Origin: Magnetospirillum sp. UT-4
GTDB taxonomy: Bacteria > Pseudomonadota > Alphaproteobacteria > Rhodospirillales > Magnetospirillaceae
Assembly (NCBI RefSeq): GCF_902729435.1
Contig: NZ_CACVCG010000062.1
Span: 1-32,104, forward strand
Reading direction: 5' to 3'
Length of the DNA: 32,104 nucleotides
Below the pieces are notes generated by a model that saw nothing but the letters and a program-made list of their open reading frames with translations, had not been told where the DNA came from and did not search any database. Position numbers and translations under genes: made by a program. Positions 16,986 through 26,563 of the stretch are shown in pieces; the stretch's first letter is position 1, and each line of letters starts with the position of its first letter.

Positions 16986-17471
16986 ATGATCCGCCGCCTC
17001 GCTTTGCTTGCGCTCCTGCTGCTGGCGGCGCCCGCGCAAGCGGGCGAGGTGGTGACCCCGCCGCCGGCGCCCAACACCGTCTGTCCGGTCTGCGGCATGT
17101 TCGTCGCCAAATACCCCGAATGGGTGGCGACGGTGCTGTACAAGGACGGTCACGCCCATCACTTCGACGGCGCCAAGGACCTGTTCAAGTTCCTGGCCTC
17201 GCCGAAGCAATACGTGGCCGGCCACCGACCCGACGACGTGGCCACGGTGGCGGTGACCGACTATTACGCGGTCACCCGCATCGACGCCCGTGACGCCTTC
17301 TACGTCATCGGCTCGGACGTGCTCGGCCCCATGGGCCACGAACTGGTGCCGTTCCTCACCCACGCCGAGGCCGAGGAGTTCATGAAGGACCACAGCGGCA
17401 AGGAAATCCTGTCTTTCGGACAGGTTACGCCGGAGGTGATCCATCGCCTGGACCGCGGGCGCTTCAAATAG
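16986..17471 (+). CDS. Second NosL-like copper-binding protein
   Basis: The 161-residue product has a Sec signal peptide (about 1-19, cleavage near AQA-G) and CPVCGM (C33, C36, M38), then WVATVLYKDGHAHHFDGAKD, typical of NosL. It is shorter than its neighbour and lacks the second Cys pair. It is the last gene of the copper operon. Only 17 bases separate its stop from the leader-distal end of the CRISPR array, and I find no terminator hairpin of its own there. Confidence 0.85.
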   Translation: MIRRLALLALLLLAAPAQAGEVVTPPPAPNTVCPVCGMFVAKYPEWVATVLYKDGHAHHFDGAKDLFKFLASPKQYVAGHRPDDVATVAVTDYYAVTRIDARDAFYVIGSDVLGPMGHELVPFLTHAEAEEFMKDHSGKEILSFGQVTPEVIHRLDRGRFK

Positions 17472-17488
17472 CAGGCCCGCTCGGACCG

Positions 17489-20400
17489 GTTTCAATCCAC
17501 GCCCCCGTGAGGGGGCGACGGCGATCTACTACAACACGACCGACGCGGCAATGTTTCAATCCACGCCCCCGTGAGGGGGCGACGCTTCATCTGGTCCGCC
17601 GTCTCTCCCTGGCGGGAGTTTCAATCCACGCCCCCGTGAGGGGGCGACGCGACACGGCATGGTAGACAACCCTGCTGAACGGTTTCAATCCACGCCCCCG
17701 TGAGGGGGCGACGCTGGTTACTATCAAGTATCCGCAGGCGCTGAAATGTTTCAATCCACGCCCCCGTGAGGGGGCGACGCGCCTCACCGGAGACTAGGGG
17801 CGGAGACAGGAAATGTTTCAATCCACGCCCCCGTGAGGGGGCGACAATGCCGGGCCGTCGCTCGGCGCCGGCGGCGGCAAGGTTTCAATCCACGCCCCCG
17901 TGAGGGGGCGACGCGTCCGCGTTCATCGGCAGGCTGTCGATTCCAATGTTTCAATCCACGCCCCCGTGAGGGGGCGACCGCGGCGCCGGGGGCCATGTCG
18001 TATCCGTGGCGCTGGTTTCAATCCACGCCCCCGTGAGGGGGCGACTTGCACAACCGACTTTACCTCGGCGAGGTGACGTGGTTTCAATCCACGCCCCCGT
18101 GAGGGGGCGACGCGATGCTTCCGCCGTGACCATCCTGCAAAACATGTTTCAATCCACGCCCCCGTGAGGGGGCGACCTGGCCCGCGCGGTGGCCTGGCTG
18201 TACCTGTTCAAGTTTCAATCCACGCCCCCGTGAGGGGGCGACGGCGCCGGACGAGGCGGATGACGCGGCGGCCATCAGTTTCAATCCACGCCCCCGTGAG
18301 GGGGCGACACTTGCCCGCCGTCAGGGGGCCGGTGCCGATGACGTTTCAATCCACGCCCCCGTGAGGGGGCGACCTGCAAAAGGTGGCGGAGTTTGTCCGC
18401 CGTATCGTGTTTCAATCCACGCCCCCGTGAGGGGGCGACGCACCGCATCGGCCGCAGCATCACCCGGCTGGGTGTTTCAATCCACGCCCCCGTGAGGGGG
18501 CGACCCGATCACTGCCGCGAAGTCATGCTCGTCAAGATGTTTCAATCCACGCCCCCGTGAGGGGGCGACAGCGTGGTGGCTCCGGTATTGTCGCCGCTGG
18601 CGAGTTTCAATCCACGCCCCCGTGAGGGGGCGACGGCCATGGCGCGGTCGTAGAACCCCATCCATACCTGTTTCAATCCACGCCCCCGTGAGGGGGCGAC
18701 AAATGTCACAGGCTTTGTGCCGTCAGCCGCAAACGTTTCAATCCACGCCCCCGTGAGGGGGCGACAGCCGACCGCGACGGCGTTCGCCACCTCGGGGCGT
18801 TTCAATCCACGCCCCCGTGAGGGGGCGACCGCTATCAGTTGGCCTAGACGCCACCATCTCCACGTTTCAATCCACGCCCCCGTGAGGGGGCGACATCGAA
18901 GTTCGGGGCCACCTTCAAGGTGGTGGCCAGGTTTCAATCCACGCCCCCGTGAGGGGGCGACCTGCGCCTTGCGCTGCCGGTACAGGCGGGTGTTGGTGTT
19001 TCAATCCACGCCCCCGTGAGGGGGCGACGCGTGGGCCGATTTCTACGAAGTGCCGGAACAGGTTTCAATCCACGCCCCCGTGAGGGGGCGACGCGTTCCA
19101 AGCGGCGCTTGAGTCGACGCGCCCGGGTTTCAATCCACGCCCCCGTGAGGGGGCGACGCCCCCTCATTGCCGAAATGCTGCGCACCAGGCAGTTTCAATC
19201 CACGCCCCCGTGAGGGGGCGACGAGGCTTTCAGCCCAGCCACCTCCCCGATTGACGACGTTTCAATCCACGCCCCCGTGAGGGGGCGACCCGGCGAGGTC
19301 AAGCCGGTGTGGGCAAGCCTGTCGGTTTCAATCCACGCCCCCGTGAGGGGGCGACAGGTGCTGCGCATCCCCTATGTGGCGATGCTGCTGTTTCAATCCA
19401 CGCCCCCGTGAGGGGGCGACCCTGTTCGGCTCCGCCGCCTGCGGAGTCGACGTGTTTCAATCCACGCCCCCGTGAGGGGGCGACCCATAATCTCCAGTGT
19501 TACACGACAAGCCGCCAGGTTTCAATCCACGCCCCCGTGAGGGGGCGACCAGGTCCACAGGCGCAAGCGCCGGTTCGTAGCTGACGTTTCAATCCACGCC
19601 CCCGTGAGGGGGCGACCAAGATCCGCAAGCTCCTCGCCATGACCGTCGAGTTTCAATCCACGCCCCCGTGAGGGGGCGACTGGCGTCGCCAGTCATATCG
19701 CCGGCGCGTTATTGTTTCAATCCACGCCCCCGTGAGGGGGCGACCGCCCTTCGAGATGGTTGAGGTGTGGATCGAGATGTTTCAATCCACGCCCCCGTGA
19801 GGGGGCGACGCAACGTGGTGATTTCGGGCCTGGAGCAGATTCAGTTTCAATCCACGCCCCCGTGAGGGGGCGACGCGACCTCTAGCCATGACGCAACCCC
19901 ACCAAAAGTTTCAATCCACGCCCCCGTGAGGGGGCGACCGCGGCGGGCCCGACCCGTGGGCCGGCGCCACCGAGTTTCAATCCACGCCCCCGTGAGGGGG
20001 CGACCGTCGGCGTCCTGGAAGTGCAGCACGCGGGCGTCGGTTTCAATCCACGCCCCCGTGAGGGGGCGACACCCACGAATTCGCCACCCAGATGGCCGGC
20101 CTCAAAGTTTCAATCCACGCCCCCGTGAGGGGGCGACGCAGGCCGACAATCTTGCGGACAATCTTGGGGTCGTTTCAATCCACGCCCCCGTGAGGGGGCG
20201 ACGCCGATGCCGCTGCGCCCGGCCCGGGAATTGTTGTCGTTTCAATCCACGCCCCCGTGAGGGGGCGACGAAGACCGGGGCTTCCATGAACGTGAGGTTC
20301 ATGTTTCAATCCACGCCCCCGTGAGGGGGCGACGAGAACGTTTCGTTTAAGGCGACACAGGAAATCTTGTTTCAATCCACGCCCCCGTGAGGGGGCGACG

Positions 20401-21118
20401 AGCCGCCGGTGACGACCAGGCCCGCCGCCAAGCGGTTTCAATCCACGCCCCCGTGAGGGGGCGACCGAACACGTAAGGCAGGTGGCTTGGATTCACGATG
20501 TTTCAATCCACGCCCCCGTGAGGGGGCGACCTATAGGCACTGGCGCGGTTAACGATTGCGCAACGTTTCAATCCACGCCCCCGTGAGGGGGCGACGCCAG
20601 CAGCAGCAGCGCCAGCAGCCGCCCGCCCAGTTTCAATCCACGCCCCCGTGAGGGGGCGACGGCGGCGGGTCTTTCGAGGCCGGCGCAGCCTGGAAGTTTC
20701 AATCCACGCCCCCGTGAGGGGGCGACTTTCAGTCGGCGTCGGCCTTGTCAACTTGCTGAGGTTTCAATCCACGCCCCCGTGAGGGGGCGACCGCGTAATC
20801 GCGTGGGGCTCAGGTCAGACTTAGGGTTTCAATCCACGCCCCCGTGAGGGGGCGACGTCATGGCGGGTTCCTCTCAGACGAGAAGCTGTTGTTTCAATCC
20901 ACGCCCCCGTGAGGGGGCGACCAACCAGGCCGCCTTCGAGGCCCTGACCTGGAAGGTTTCAATCCACGCCCCCGTGAGGGGGCGACCTTCTGCCGTCGCG
21001 CCGCCTGGTGCTGGCTAATTGTTTCAATCCACGCCCCCGTGAGGGGGCGACCGGTTCGGCTACAGCGACACTCCCGCCATCGTCGAAGTTTCAATCCACG
21101 CCCCCGTGAGGGGGCGAC
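17489..21118 (-). CRISPR. Type I-C CRISPR array, 56 repeats and 55 spacers
   Basis: I counted 56 copies of a 31-bp repeat, by eye identical throughout, with spacers of about 33-36 bp (mean period 65.5). Read on the - strand, the repeat is GT, a 7-bp stem CGCCCCC / GGGGGCG closed by loop TCAC, and the 11-nt tail TGGATTGAAAC that forms the crRNA 5' handle after Cas5c cleavage. This is the type I-C repeat class. The crRNA strand is therefore the - strand: the leader lies at the right (21119-21296), next to cas2, and the oldest spacers lie at the left, next to the NosL-like gene. The distal repeat is not degenerate. One spacer (20596-20629) is low-complexity, rich in CAG. No spacer was seen to match elsewhere in the window, but this was not searched exhaustively. 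Confidence 0.98.
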
Positions 21119-21296
21119 TCCTCCAGCATAACATCTTGCAGGAATTCGGCAAAATCTGGGGTTGGCGCGATTGCGGGGTGGAGCGGTCGGTATGGGGGGT
21201 GGCGTTGGCGTCGGCCGTCTCGGGAATGGCGGATTTCCGGGTTGTCGGGGCTGCCGCGAACCTGGCGGGTTTTTCCGGGGCGCTTGGGGTTCGCGG
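21119..21296 (-). promoter_or_regulatory. CRISPR leader
   Basis: The 178 bp between the stop of cas2 and the first repeat hold no gene. On the - strand TTGCCG (21147-21152) and TATGCT (21125-21130) are 16 bp apart, a possible promoter whose start would fall at the edge of the first repeat. New spacers should be inserted at this end. Confidence 0.7.
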
Positions 21297-21587
21297 CTAC
21301 AGCAGCAGCGGGCCGTCCAGGTCCAGGGGCTTGCGGTTGCCGATGTGCTCGACGCGGCGCTGGCCGTCGGCGCCCAGGTTGTAGAAGCGCAGCGAGTCCT
21401 TGCTTGGGTCGACGATGGCCAGCAGGCGGGCGCGCAGTTCCACCCAGCGGGCCGGGCTGACCTCGCATTCGAACACCGAGAACTGGACTCGCTGGCCGTA
21501 ATCCTGGCAGGCCTTGGCGACCTTGCGCAGGCGCTTGCGGCCCGCCGCATCCTCGGTATTGACGTCGTAGGAGACCACCACCAGCAC
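21297..21587 (-). CDS. cas2: CRISPR adaptation protein Cas2
   Basis: Cas2 is the dimeric core of the Cas1-Cas2 spacer integrase. The 96-residue product begins MLVVVSYDVNTED, with the ferredoxin-fold first strand and conserved Asp, continues LRKVAKACQDYGQRVQFSVFEC, and is of usual length. The start is a GTG at 21585-21587, five bases after the cas1 stop; no ATG is available. It is the last gene before the leader. Confidence 0.95.
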   Translation of the reverse strand: MLVVVSYDVNTEDAAGRKRLRKVAKACQDYGQRVQFSVFECEVSPARWVELRARLLAIVDPSKDSLRFYNLGADGQRRVEHIGNRKPLDLDGPLLL

Positions 21588-21592
21588 CGCCG

Positions 21593-22624
21593 TCAGGCCC
21601 AGATCAGCGGCGGGTAAAGGTCGAGGTCGCCGCGCAGATGGCGGGCCAGCAGCAGCGCCTGCAGGTGGGGCAGCAGGCCGATGGGGGCGTCCTCGTCGAG
21701 GAAGGGGTGGCGGATCTCCTTGGCCTTGCGCTCCTGCCAGGCGGTGATCACCGCCTTGCGGGTGTCGTCGTCCATCACCACCGCGCCGCCGTCCTGGGTG
21801 AGGAAGCCGGCGGCCTCGACCTGGCGGCGGTTGATCAGCGACAGCACGATGCGGTCGGCCAGGATGGGGCGCAGCTCCTCCTCGAGGTCGAGGGCGAGGC
21901 TGGCACGGCCGGGGCGGTCGCGGTGGAGGAAGCCCACATAGGGGTCCAGCCCCACCCCCTCCAGCGCCGAGCGCAAATCGTGGGCGAGCAGGGTGTAGAC
22001 GAAGGACAGCAGGCAGTTGACGGCGTCGCGCGGCGGCCGGCGGTTGCGGCCGGAAAAGGCGAAGGCCGGATCGTCCACCCGGATCAGGGCGGCGAAGGCC
22101 GACCAGTACACAGCCGCCGCGTCGCCCTCGACCCCGCGCAGGCCGTCCACATGGGTCTCGCGGTCCAGGCGGGTCAGCGCGGCGGTGTGGATGTCGGCGG
22201 CGCGGGTCAGGCGCTCGGCCCGAACCTGGTCCTGAGCCTCGCGCGCGCCCCGGCGCAAAACGGTGCGGGCGTTGCCCAGCTTGCCTTTCAACACGCAGCG
22301 GGCGATGGACGCCGACCCCGCCTCGTCATCGGCGCGGCGGTACTGCTCGCGGCGCAGCAGCACGTTGCCGCGAACCTCGCCGTGGACGCTGGCCAGGAAG
22401 CGGCCATTCTCGGTCAGGTAGGTGATGGTCACGCCCTTCTCGGCGCAGGCGGCCATCAGATAGGGACTGACCGTGACCCGCCCCAGGCAGATGATGCCCT
22501 GCAGGTTGGTCAGGGGAATGCGCCGGGGCGAGGCGCCGTCCTGGCGCACCGACACGCATTCGCCCTCCTTGCCCAGATAGGTCTCGGGCGTGGTGATGTA
22601 GAGGACGTTGAGCAGGTCCTTCAT
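21593..22624 (-). CDS. cas1: CRISPR integrase Cas1 (type I-C)
   Basis: Cas1 integrates prespacers at the leader-repeat junction. The 343-residue protein starts MKDLLNVLYITTPETYL, as I-C Cas1 proteins do. Likely metal ligands are E166 in GVEGDAA, H234 in GFLHRDR and the acidic group D246-E249 in LALDLEEELRP. The ATG overlaps the cas4 stop (ATGA). The open frame extends upstream into cas4, but that part is a shadow. Confidence 0.96.
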   Translation of the reverse strand: MKDLLNVLYITTPETYLGKEGECVSVRQDGASPRRIPLTNLQGIICLGRVTVSPYLMAACAEKGVTITYLTENGRFLASVHGEVRGNVLLRREQYRRADDEAGSASIARCVLKGKLGNARTVLRRGAREAQDQVRAERLTRAADIHTAALTRLDRETHVDGLRGVEGDAAAVYWSAFAALIRVDDPAFAFSGRNRRPPRDAVNCLLSFVYTLLAHDLRSALEGVGLDPYVGFLHRDRPGRASLALDLEEELRPILADRIVLSLINRRQVEAAGFLTQDGGAVVMDDDTRKAVITAWQERKAKEIRHPFLDEDAPIGLLPHLQALLLARHLRGDLDLYPPLIWA

Positions 22625-23253
22625 GGCCCACCCAATTGTCGGCGCAGGTAGCGCGAAACCGAGCGCTTCCCCAGTGAATCCGGCAGGCACAGATCCTTCA
22701 GCGAGCAGCCGCGGCAGGCGGGGATGGCCACCGCCGGCGGGGTGCGCCCGGCATCGAGCATGGCGGCCATGGCGCGGGCGGCGTTCTCGGTGCGGCGGCG
22801 CAAGCCTTCGTCGAAGGTTACCGCGAGGCGGCGCCGGGTCTTGCCGTAGAACAGGGCGCCGGCCGGCACCGCGCGGCCGGTCATCTCCTCCAGGCACAGT
22901 CCTTGAGCGCACAATTGCGCGCGGTCGCGGTCGTCCTCCTTCTCGCGGCCGCGCTTGTGCTCGATGGGGAAGGGGGTGTCGCCCCCGTCGGAACCGGGGT
23001 GGAACTCCACCACATCCGCCCGGCCGGACAGCCGCAGCCGGTCGCTGCGCAACGGCAGCCCGGTGACCCGCCGCACCCCGTCGCGGGCCACCGCGCCGGC
23101 CTTATCGACGGCCGCATGCATGACGTTCCCCTCGGCGGTCAGCCGGTTGTCCTCCCACTGCTGCTCAAGATGTATGAGCGCGCATTGGCGCGGACAGACC
23201 AGGTAATGTTGTAGCGCCGACAGCGGGATGAGGGAATCGTCGGTATCGTCCAT
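22621..23253 (-). CDS. cas4: CRISPR adaptation exonuclease Cas4
   Basis: Cas4 trims prespacers and helps select those next to a PAM, together with Cas1-Cas2. The 210-residue product has N-terminal C20-P-x2-C24 (VCPRQC), RecB-type nuclease residues in GRADVVEFH and PIEHKRGRE, a QLCAQGLCLEEM motif, and a C-terminal CRGCSLKDLC. The four cysteines fit the iron-sulfur cluster of the family. It lies 9 bases after cas7. Confidence 0.95.
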   Translation of the reverse strand: MDDTDDSLIPLSALQHYLVCPRQCALIHLEQQWEDNRLTAEGNVMHAAVDKAGAVARDGVRRVTGLPLRSDRLRLSGRADVVEFHPGSDGGDTPFPIEHKRGREKEDDRDRAQLCAQGLCLEEMTGRAVPAGALFYGKTRRRLAVTFDEGLRRRTENAARAMAAMLDAGRTPPAVAIPACRGCSLKDLCLPDSLGKRSVSRYLRRQLGGP

Positions 23254-23262
23254 GGGGGGCTG

Positions 23263-24120
23263 CTACAGCACCTCCAGCACCTCCACCCCCGCCGGCAGGC
23301 CGGCACGGTCGATGGAAACGGTGAAGTCCGTCCAGGCGCGCGGGGTGTCGGCGTTCTGGGCCACCGTCACCCGCTCCAGCAGGGTTTCGGCGCGGGCGTT
23401 GCCCAGCAGGCTGTCGTGGCGGAAGGCGATCAGGCGGCGGGTGGACATCAGGCCGCGGGCGGCCGAGCGGTCGAGGTCGAACATGCCGCCCAGCGCCTCC
23501 CACAGCAGGGCCAGATCGGCCTCGGTGAAGCCGGTGCCCTTGTCGCCCTGGGCCAGATGGGGCGAGATGAAGCCGCTGGCGCGATACAGGCCGTAGGCGA
23601 CGGTGGACTTGCCGCCCATCTCGGTGCTGCCGCCTTCCGCCGCACGGGCCTCGGTCTCGCGGGCGACGCGGGTGATGGTGTGGTCGGCGGGCAGGATGCG
23701 GTTGACCGAGCGGGCGAAGGTGATCTGCACCGGGCCGCGGACCTGGCCGGCATTGAACTTCTTGGTCGACATGACGGCACCGAAGGTGCGGACGTCGAAG
23801 AAGTTGGCGCACATGCGGGCGCGGGCCTTCTCCTCCGAGGCCTTCTCGCCATCCTTCAGGTCGATGTAGGCGTCCTTGCGCTGCTCCTGCAGCACCGCGC
23901 CCTCGCGGACATAGATGGCGTTGGGCGGGGTGTTACCGGTCTTCAGGCCGACATAGTTGCGGATCTTGCGCTTGATGGCGACGTCGGTGACCAGGCCCTG
24001 GCCGGTCTCGGGGTCGATGCGCGGCTGGTTGCCGGCGTCGGGATCGCCATTGGGGTTGCCGTCCTTGACGTCGAACAGCAGGACGAAATCGTAGCGGTTG
24101 GAGATAACCGGGCTGGTCAT
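23263..24120 (-). CDS. cas7: Cascade backbone subunit Cas7c (Csd2)
   Basis: Several Cas7 copies coat the crRNA spacer in the type I-C Cascade. The 285-residue protein has the typical N terminus RYDFVLLFDVKDGNPNGDPD and MCANFFDVRTFGAVM in the middle. ATG at 24118-24120 is used; the frame is open 24 codons further but that extension lies between cas8c and cas7 and has a His-rich, non-conserved look. Cas7 binding flips out every sixth guide base, which is relevant for the crRNA-like element at 26771. Confidence 0.95.
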   Translation of the reverse strand: MTSPVISNRYDFVLLFDVKDGNPNGDPDAGNQPRIDPETGQGLVTDVAIKRKIRNYVGLKTGNTPPNAIYVREGAVLQEQRKDAYIDLKDGEKASEEKARARMCANFFDVRTFGAVMSTKKFNAGQVRGPVQITFARSVNRILPADHTITRVARETEARAAEGGSTEMGGKSTVAYGLYRASGFISPHLAQGDKGTGFTEADLALLWEALGGMFDLDRSAARGLMSTRRLIAFRHDSLLGNARAETLLERVTVAQNADTPRAWTDFTVSIDRAGLPAGVEVLEVL

Positions 24121-24134
24121 GGTGGTGGCTCCCG

Positions 24135-24539
24135 TCAGGCTTCGGATTCGGTGGTGATGGTGTCCTGCGGGTCGGCTTCGGCGCGCTCCCACAGGCGGTG
24201 GCTTTGGTGGTGGTAGCCGAGGACGAAGCGGCCTTGATCCTCGAGTGAAAGAGTCGCGGGATAGGCCCGGTCGGCGTCCATCAGGTGGAAGACTCGCTGC
24301 AGGGGATCGCCGAAGCGGCGGGGAAAGCCGCCCCGGAACTTGCGCCGATGAGCGGCGTTCAGGCGCTCGAGCTGCGGATAGACGGAGCGCGGCGCCGTCA
24401 TGGCGGCCGAGAAATAACGGTCGCGGATGGTGACGTTGCTCTTGGTGCCGCCCTGGCTGCTGCGCTGGACGGCCTCGTACAGGGCGAACAGACGCCCCAG
24501 CAGATAGCCCGCATTGGTGTTGTCGTCATCGAGACCCAC
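24135..24539 (-). CDS. cas11c: Cas11c small subunit, internal start in cas8c
   Basis: In type I-C systems the small subunit is translated from a start inside cas8c. Here a GTG (24537-24539) is in frame and preceded, 6 bases upstream, by a strong Shine-Dalgarno AAAGGGAGA (24545-24553), which is unusual within a coding region. It would yield 134 residues starting MGLDDDNTNAGYLLGRLFAL, close to the size known for Cas11c. That this start is used is inferred from the family and the ribosome site. Confidence 0.7.
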   Translation of the reverse strand: MGLDDDNTNAGYLLGRLFALYEAVQRSSQGGTKSNVTIRDRYFSAAMTAPRSVYPQLERLNAAHRRKFRGGFPRRFGDPLQRVFHLMDADRAYPATLSLEDQGRFVLGYHHQSHRLWERAEADPQDTITTESEA

Positions 24540-25922
24540 GGTGATCTCCCTTTGGTTGTCGGCGCGCAGGCGCGTGTTGCGGTTCAGGCTGGCCTTGATC
24601 ACGGCGGCGCGGATCGGCCACACCCCCTGTTCCGCCTGACAGCGGTGGATGGTGCGGGCCAGCAGGGTGGCGGGGTAGGGGGTTTCCTTCAGGATGGCGG
24701 CGACCAGATCCTTCGACAGGGCGCGGCGCAATTGGTCCGAGAAGGTTCCGACGTCACCGCCCTTGGCCGCCGCCGACAGCAGGTGCCACAGGCCGGGCGC
24801 CTTGCCCTTGTCCCACAACCCGTCCACGTCGAGGTCGTCGAAATGGCGCCCGATGGAACGGGCGATGGCCTCCACCGTGCCCTGGTGCCAGAAGAACACC
24901 GCCAGCCGGGCGGCGTTGGGGGCGAGGCCGAGGATGCAGAACGGGGTGCTGTCGGTGTCCAGTTTCCGCAGCGCCTTGCGGATGGCGGCGAAGACGTCGA
25001 GCACCTTCTGCCCGTCGGGAATCTCGCCGCTCTCCTCGTCCTGGAAGGCGCCGCCGGTGATGAGGCTGAGAAAGCTCTCCTCCAGCGGCGTCGGGCCGGT
25101 GGCCCAGAACACATAGGTGGCGTCGCCCTCCACATGGTGGTGGCGGTCCTGCTCGCGGGCCAGCAGAAAGCTGAGTGCTGATGCGTAGGCGTGCGCTGCC
25201 GCTACGCTGACGGGGGCATTGTACCCCTGCGTCCATCCATGCGAGCCAAATGCCGGATTTTCCAAGGTGTTGATCGCTACAAGGCTAACCGGCTTTGATG
25301 CCCCGGGTACGTTCTTGATGTTGGGATGCAGGCGGGCGGGGATGGCCGCCTGGCCGGTGACTAGGCACCAGGCGGAGGCCTCTGCGGCGCTCTCGGCCCC
25401 CATCAGCGCGCCCCGCAAGCCGGGGCGCCCGCACACCAGTCCGGGGTCGCCCTCCAGCCGGAACGAGACGTTGGCGCCGCCGGCCCGCAGCTCGTCCCAG
25501 CTGTCCGCCGTCGCCATTGCCGACCAATCCCCGGCCGACAAATAAGTCAGCACGGCCGCCAGCCCGGCATCGGCCTTGGCATCCTCGGGCAGCGCCTTCA
25601 GGCGAGCGAGGAAGGCGGCATGGCGTTCCGGCACCTTGGCCGCCTGCTTCTCGGTCAGGCCGGGGCGGGCCAGGCCAAACACGTATTCGGCATTGTCCCA
25701 CAGCAGGTTGGCCTTGATTCCGGCAGCTTTAATGACTTCCGCCGGGACTACGAACGTCTTGCCCCGTCCTTTCTCGTCCCGGGTCGAGCGCAGCGCGATG
25801 AAGCGGCCCTCGGCATCCAGGGTGACGACGAAATGGATCTCCTTGTCCTGGAACCCGGTGGGCTGGGCCAGGCCGTCGGCCAGCAGGCGCTGGTAGTAGT
25901 CATGAAGGCGCTGCAGGATCAT
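24135..25922 (-). CDS. cas8c: Cascade large subunit Cas8c (Csd1)
   Basis: Cas8c recognises the PAM and starts R-loop formation. The 595-residue protein begins MILQRLHDYYQRLLADG and has the I-C family stretches GKTFVVPAEVIKAAGIKANL, LWDNAEYVFGL, TWVFWA-like YVFWATG and FFWHQGTVEAIARS. Its ATG overlaps the cas5 stop (ATGA). The C-terminal 134 residues can also be made separately as Cas11c (see 24135-24539). The gap to cas7 is 14 bases. Confidence 0.95.
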   Translation of the reverse strand: MILQRLHDYYQRLLADGLAQPTGFQDKEIHFVVTLDAEGRFIALRSTRDEKGRGKTFVVPAEVIKAAGIKANLLWDNAEYVFGLARPGLTEKQAAKVPERHAAFLARLKALPEDAKADAGLAAVLTYLSAGDWSAMATADSWDELRAGGANVSFRLEGDPGLVCGRPGLRGALMGAESAAEASAWCLVTGQAAIPARLHPNIKNVPGASKPVSLVAINTLENPAFGSHGWTQGYNAPVSVAAAHAYASALSFLLAREQDRHHHVEGDATYVFWATGPTPLEESFLSLITGGAFQDEESGEIPDGQKVLDVFAAIRKALRKLDTDSTPFCILGLAPNAARLAVFFWHQGTVEAIARSIGRHFDDLDVDGLWDKGKAPGLWHLLSAAAKGGDVGTFSDQLRRALSKDLVAAILKETPYPATLLARTIHRCQAEQGVWPIRAAVIKASLNRNTRLRADNQREITVGLDDDNTNAGYLLGRLFALYEAVQRSSQGGTKSNVTIRDRYFSAAMTAPRSVYPQLERLNAAHRRKFRGGFPRRFGDPLQRVFHLMDADRAYPATLSLEDQGRFVLGYHHQSHRLWERAEADPQDTITTESEA

Positions 25923-26563
25923 CGCCGCACCTCCACCGAATCGGCCGGCGGCACGTGCAGGGTGCCGTTCTCCAGTTTCGCCTTGAAGAACAGCGGCACC
26001 GGCGCCGTGCCGGCATGGTCGATGTCCAGCAGCATCCAGCCCAGCTCGGGGCTGTCGGGGATGGGGGCGGGGAGGGAATCGCCGTCCTCGACCAGGGCGA
26101 AGTCTGCGGCGAATTCCCGCGTCCCCAGGCAGGGGCGGTGGAAGCATTGGCCGTTGGCGGCGCGGCGGCGGAACATCTCGACGTATTTGGTGAGGTTGGT
26201 GTCGGGCGGTGCCTTGGCGGTCAGGGTGATCCGGGCGGTGATGACATAGTCCACGTCGCGCAGAATTACCGAGGCGCGCTGCTGGCGGTGGTCCTCGGCA
26301 TCGATGCCGTGGGGGTTGGCGGCCTTGGTGCCGACCTCGTTGCGGCGCACGGTCTGGAACCGGATGGGCTTCAGCACGTCGATGCGCTCGACCCGCCACG
26401 CCATTTCCGGCTTCCACAGCACCGCCTCCAGGATGCCGCGCGCCGCTGAGGGCGTACAGACATCGTAGGAGACGCGCTCAACCTTCATTTCAGGCCGGGT
26501 GAACAGGGCTGCGTCTCCCCACACTCGCAGGCGGAGGGGGGCGGAATAATGGCTTTCACTCAT
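25919..26563 (-). CDS. cas5c: Cascade subunit and pre-crRNA nuclease Cas5c
   Basis: In type I-C there is no Cas6; Cas5c (Cas5d) cuts the pre-crRNA at the base of the repeat stem and stays bound to the 5' handle. The 214-residue product begins with APLRLRVWGDAALFTRPEMK and has the family's YDVCTPSAARGILEAVLWKPEM. It should also process the crRNA-like RNA at 26771, whose stem-handle junction is intact. GAGAGG stands about 7 bases before the ATG. It is the first gene of the cas5-8-7-4-1-2 unit. Confidence 0.94.
   Translation of the reverse strand: MSESHYSAPLRLRVWGDAALFTRPEMKVERVSYDVCTPSAARGILEAVLWKPEMAWRVERIDVLKPIRFQTVRRNEVGTKAANPHGIDAEDHRQQRASVILRDVDYVITARITLTAKAPPDTNLTKYVEMFRRRAANGQCFHRPCLGTREFAADFALVEDGDSLPAPIPDSPELGWMLLDIDHAGTAPVPLFFKAKLENGTLHVPPADSVEVRR

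Noticed and set aside
20531-20564. Array spacer starting CTATAGG as source of the guide
   Set aside because: On the crRNA strand this lies at the spacer's 3' end, and similarity stops after six bases.
17587-21100. Many 60-130-codon open frames in the array, rich in [20 protein letters not shown] or FNPRPREGA
   Set aside because: They are translations of the CRISPR repeat in different frames; no start sites or codon pattern support them.
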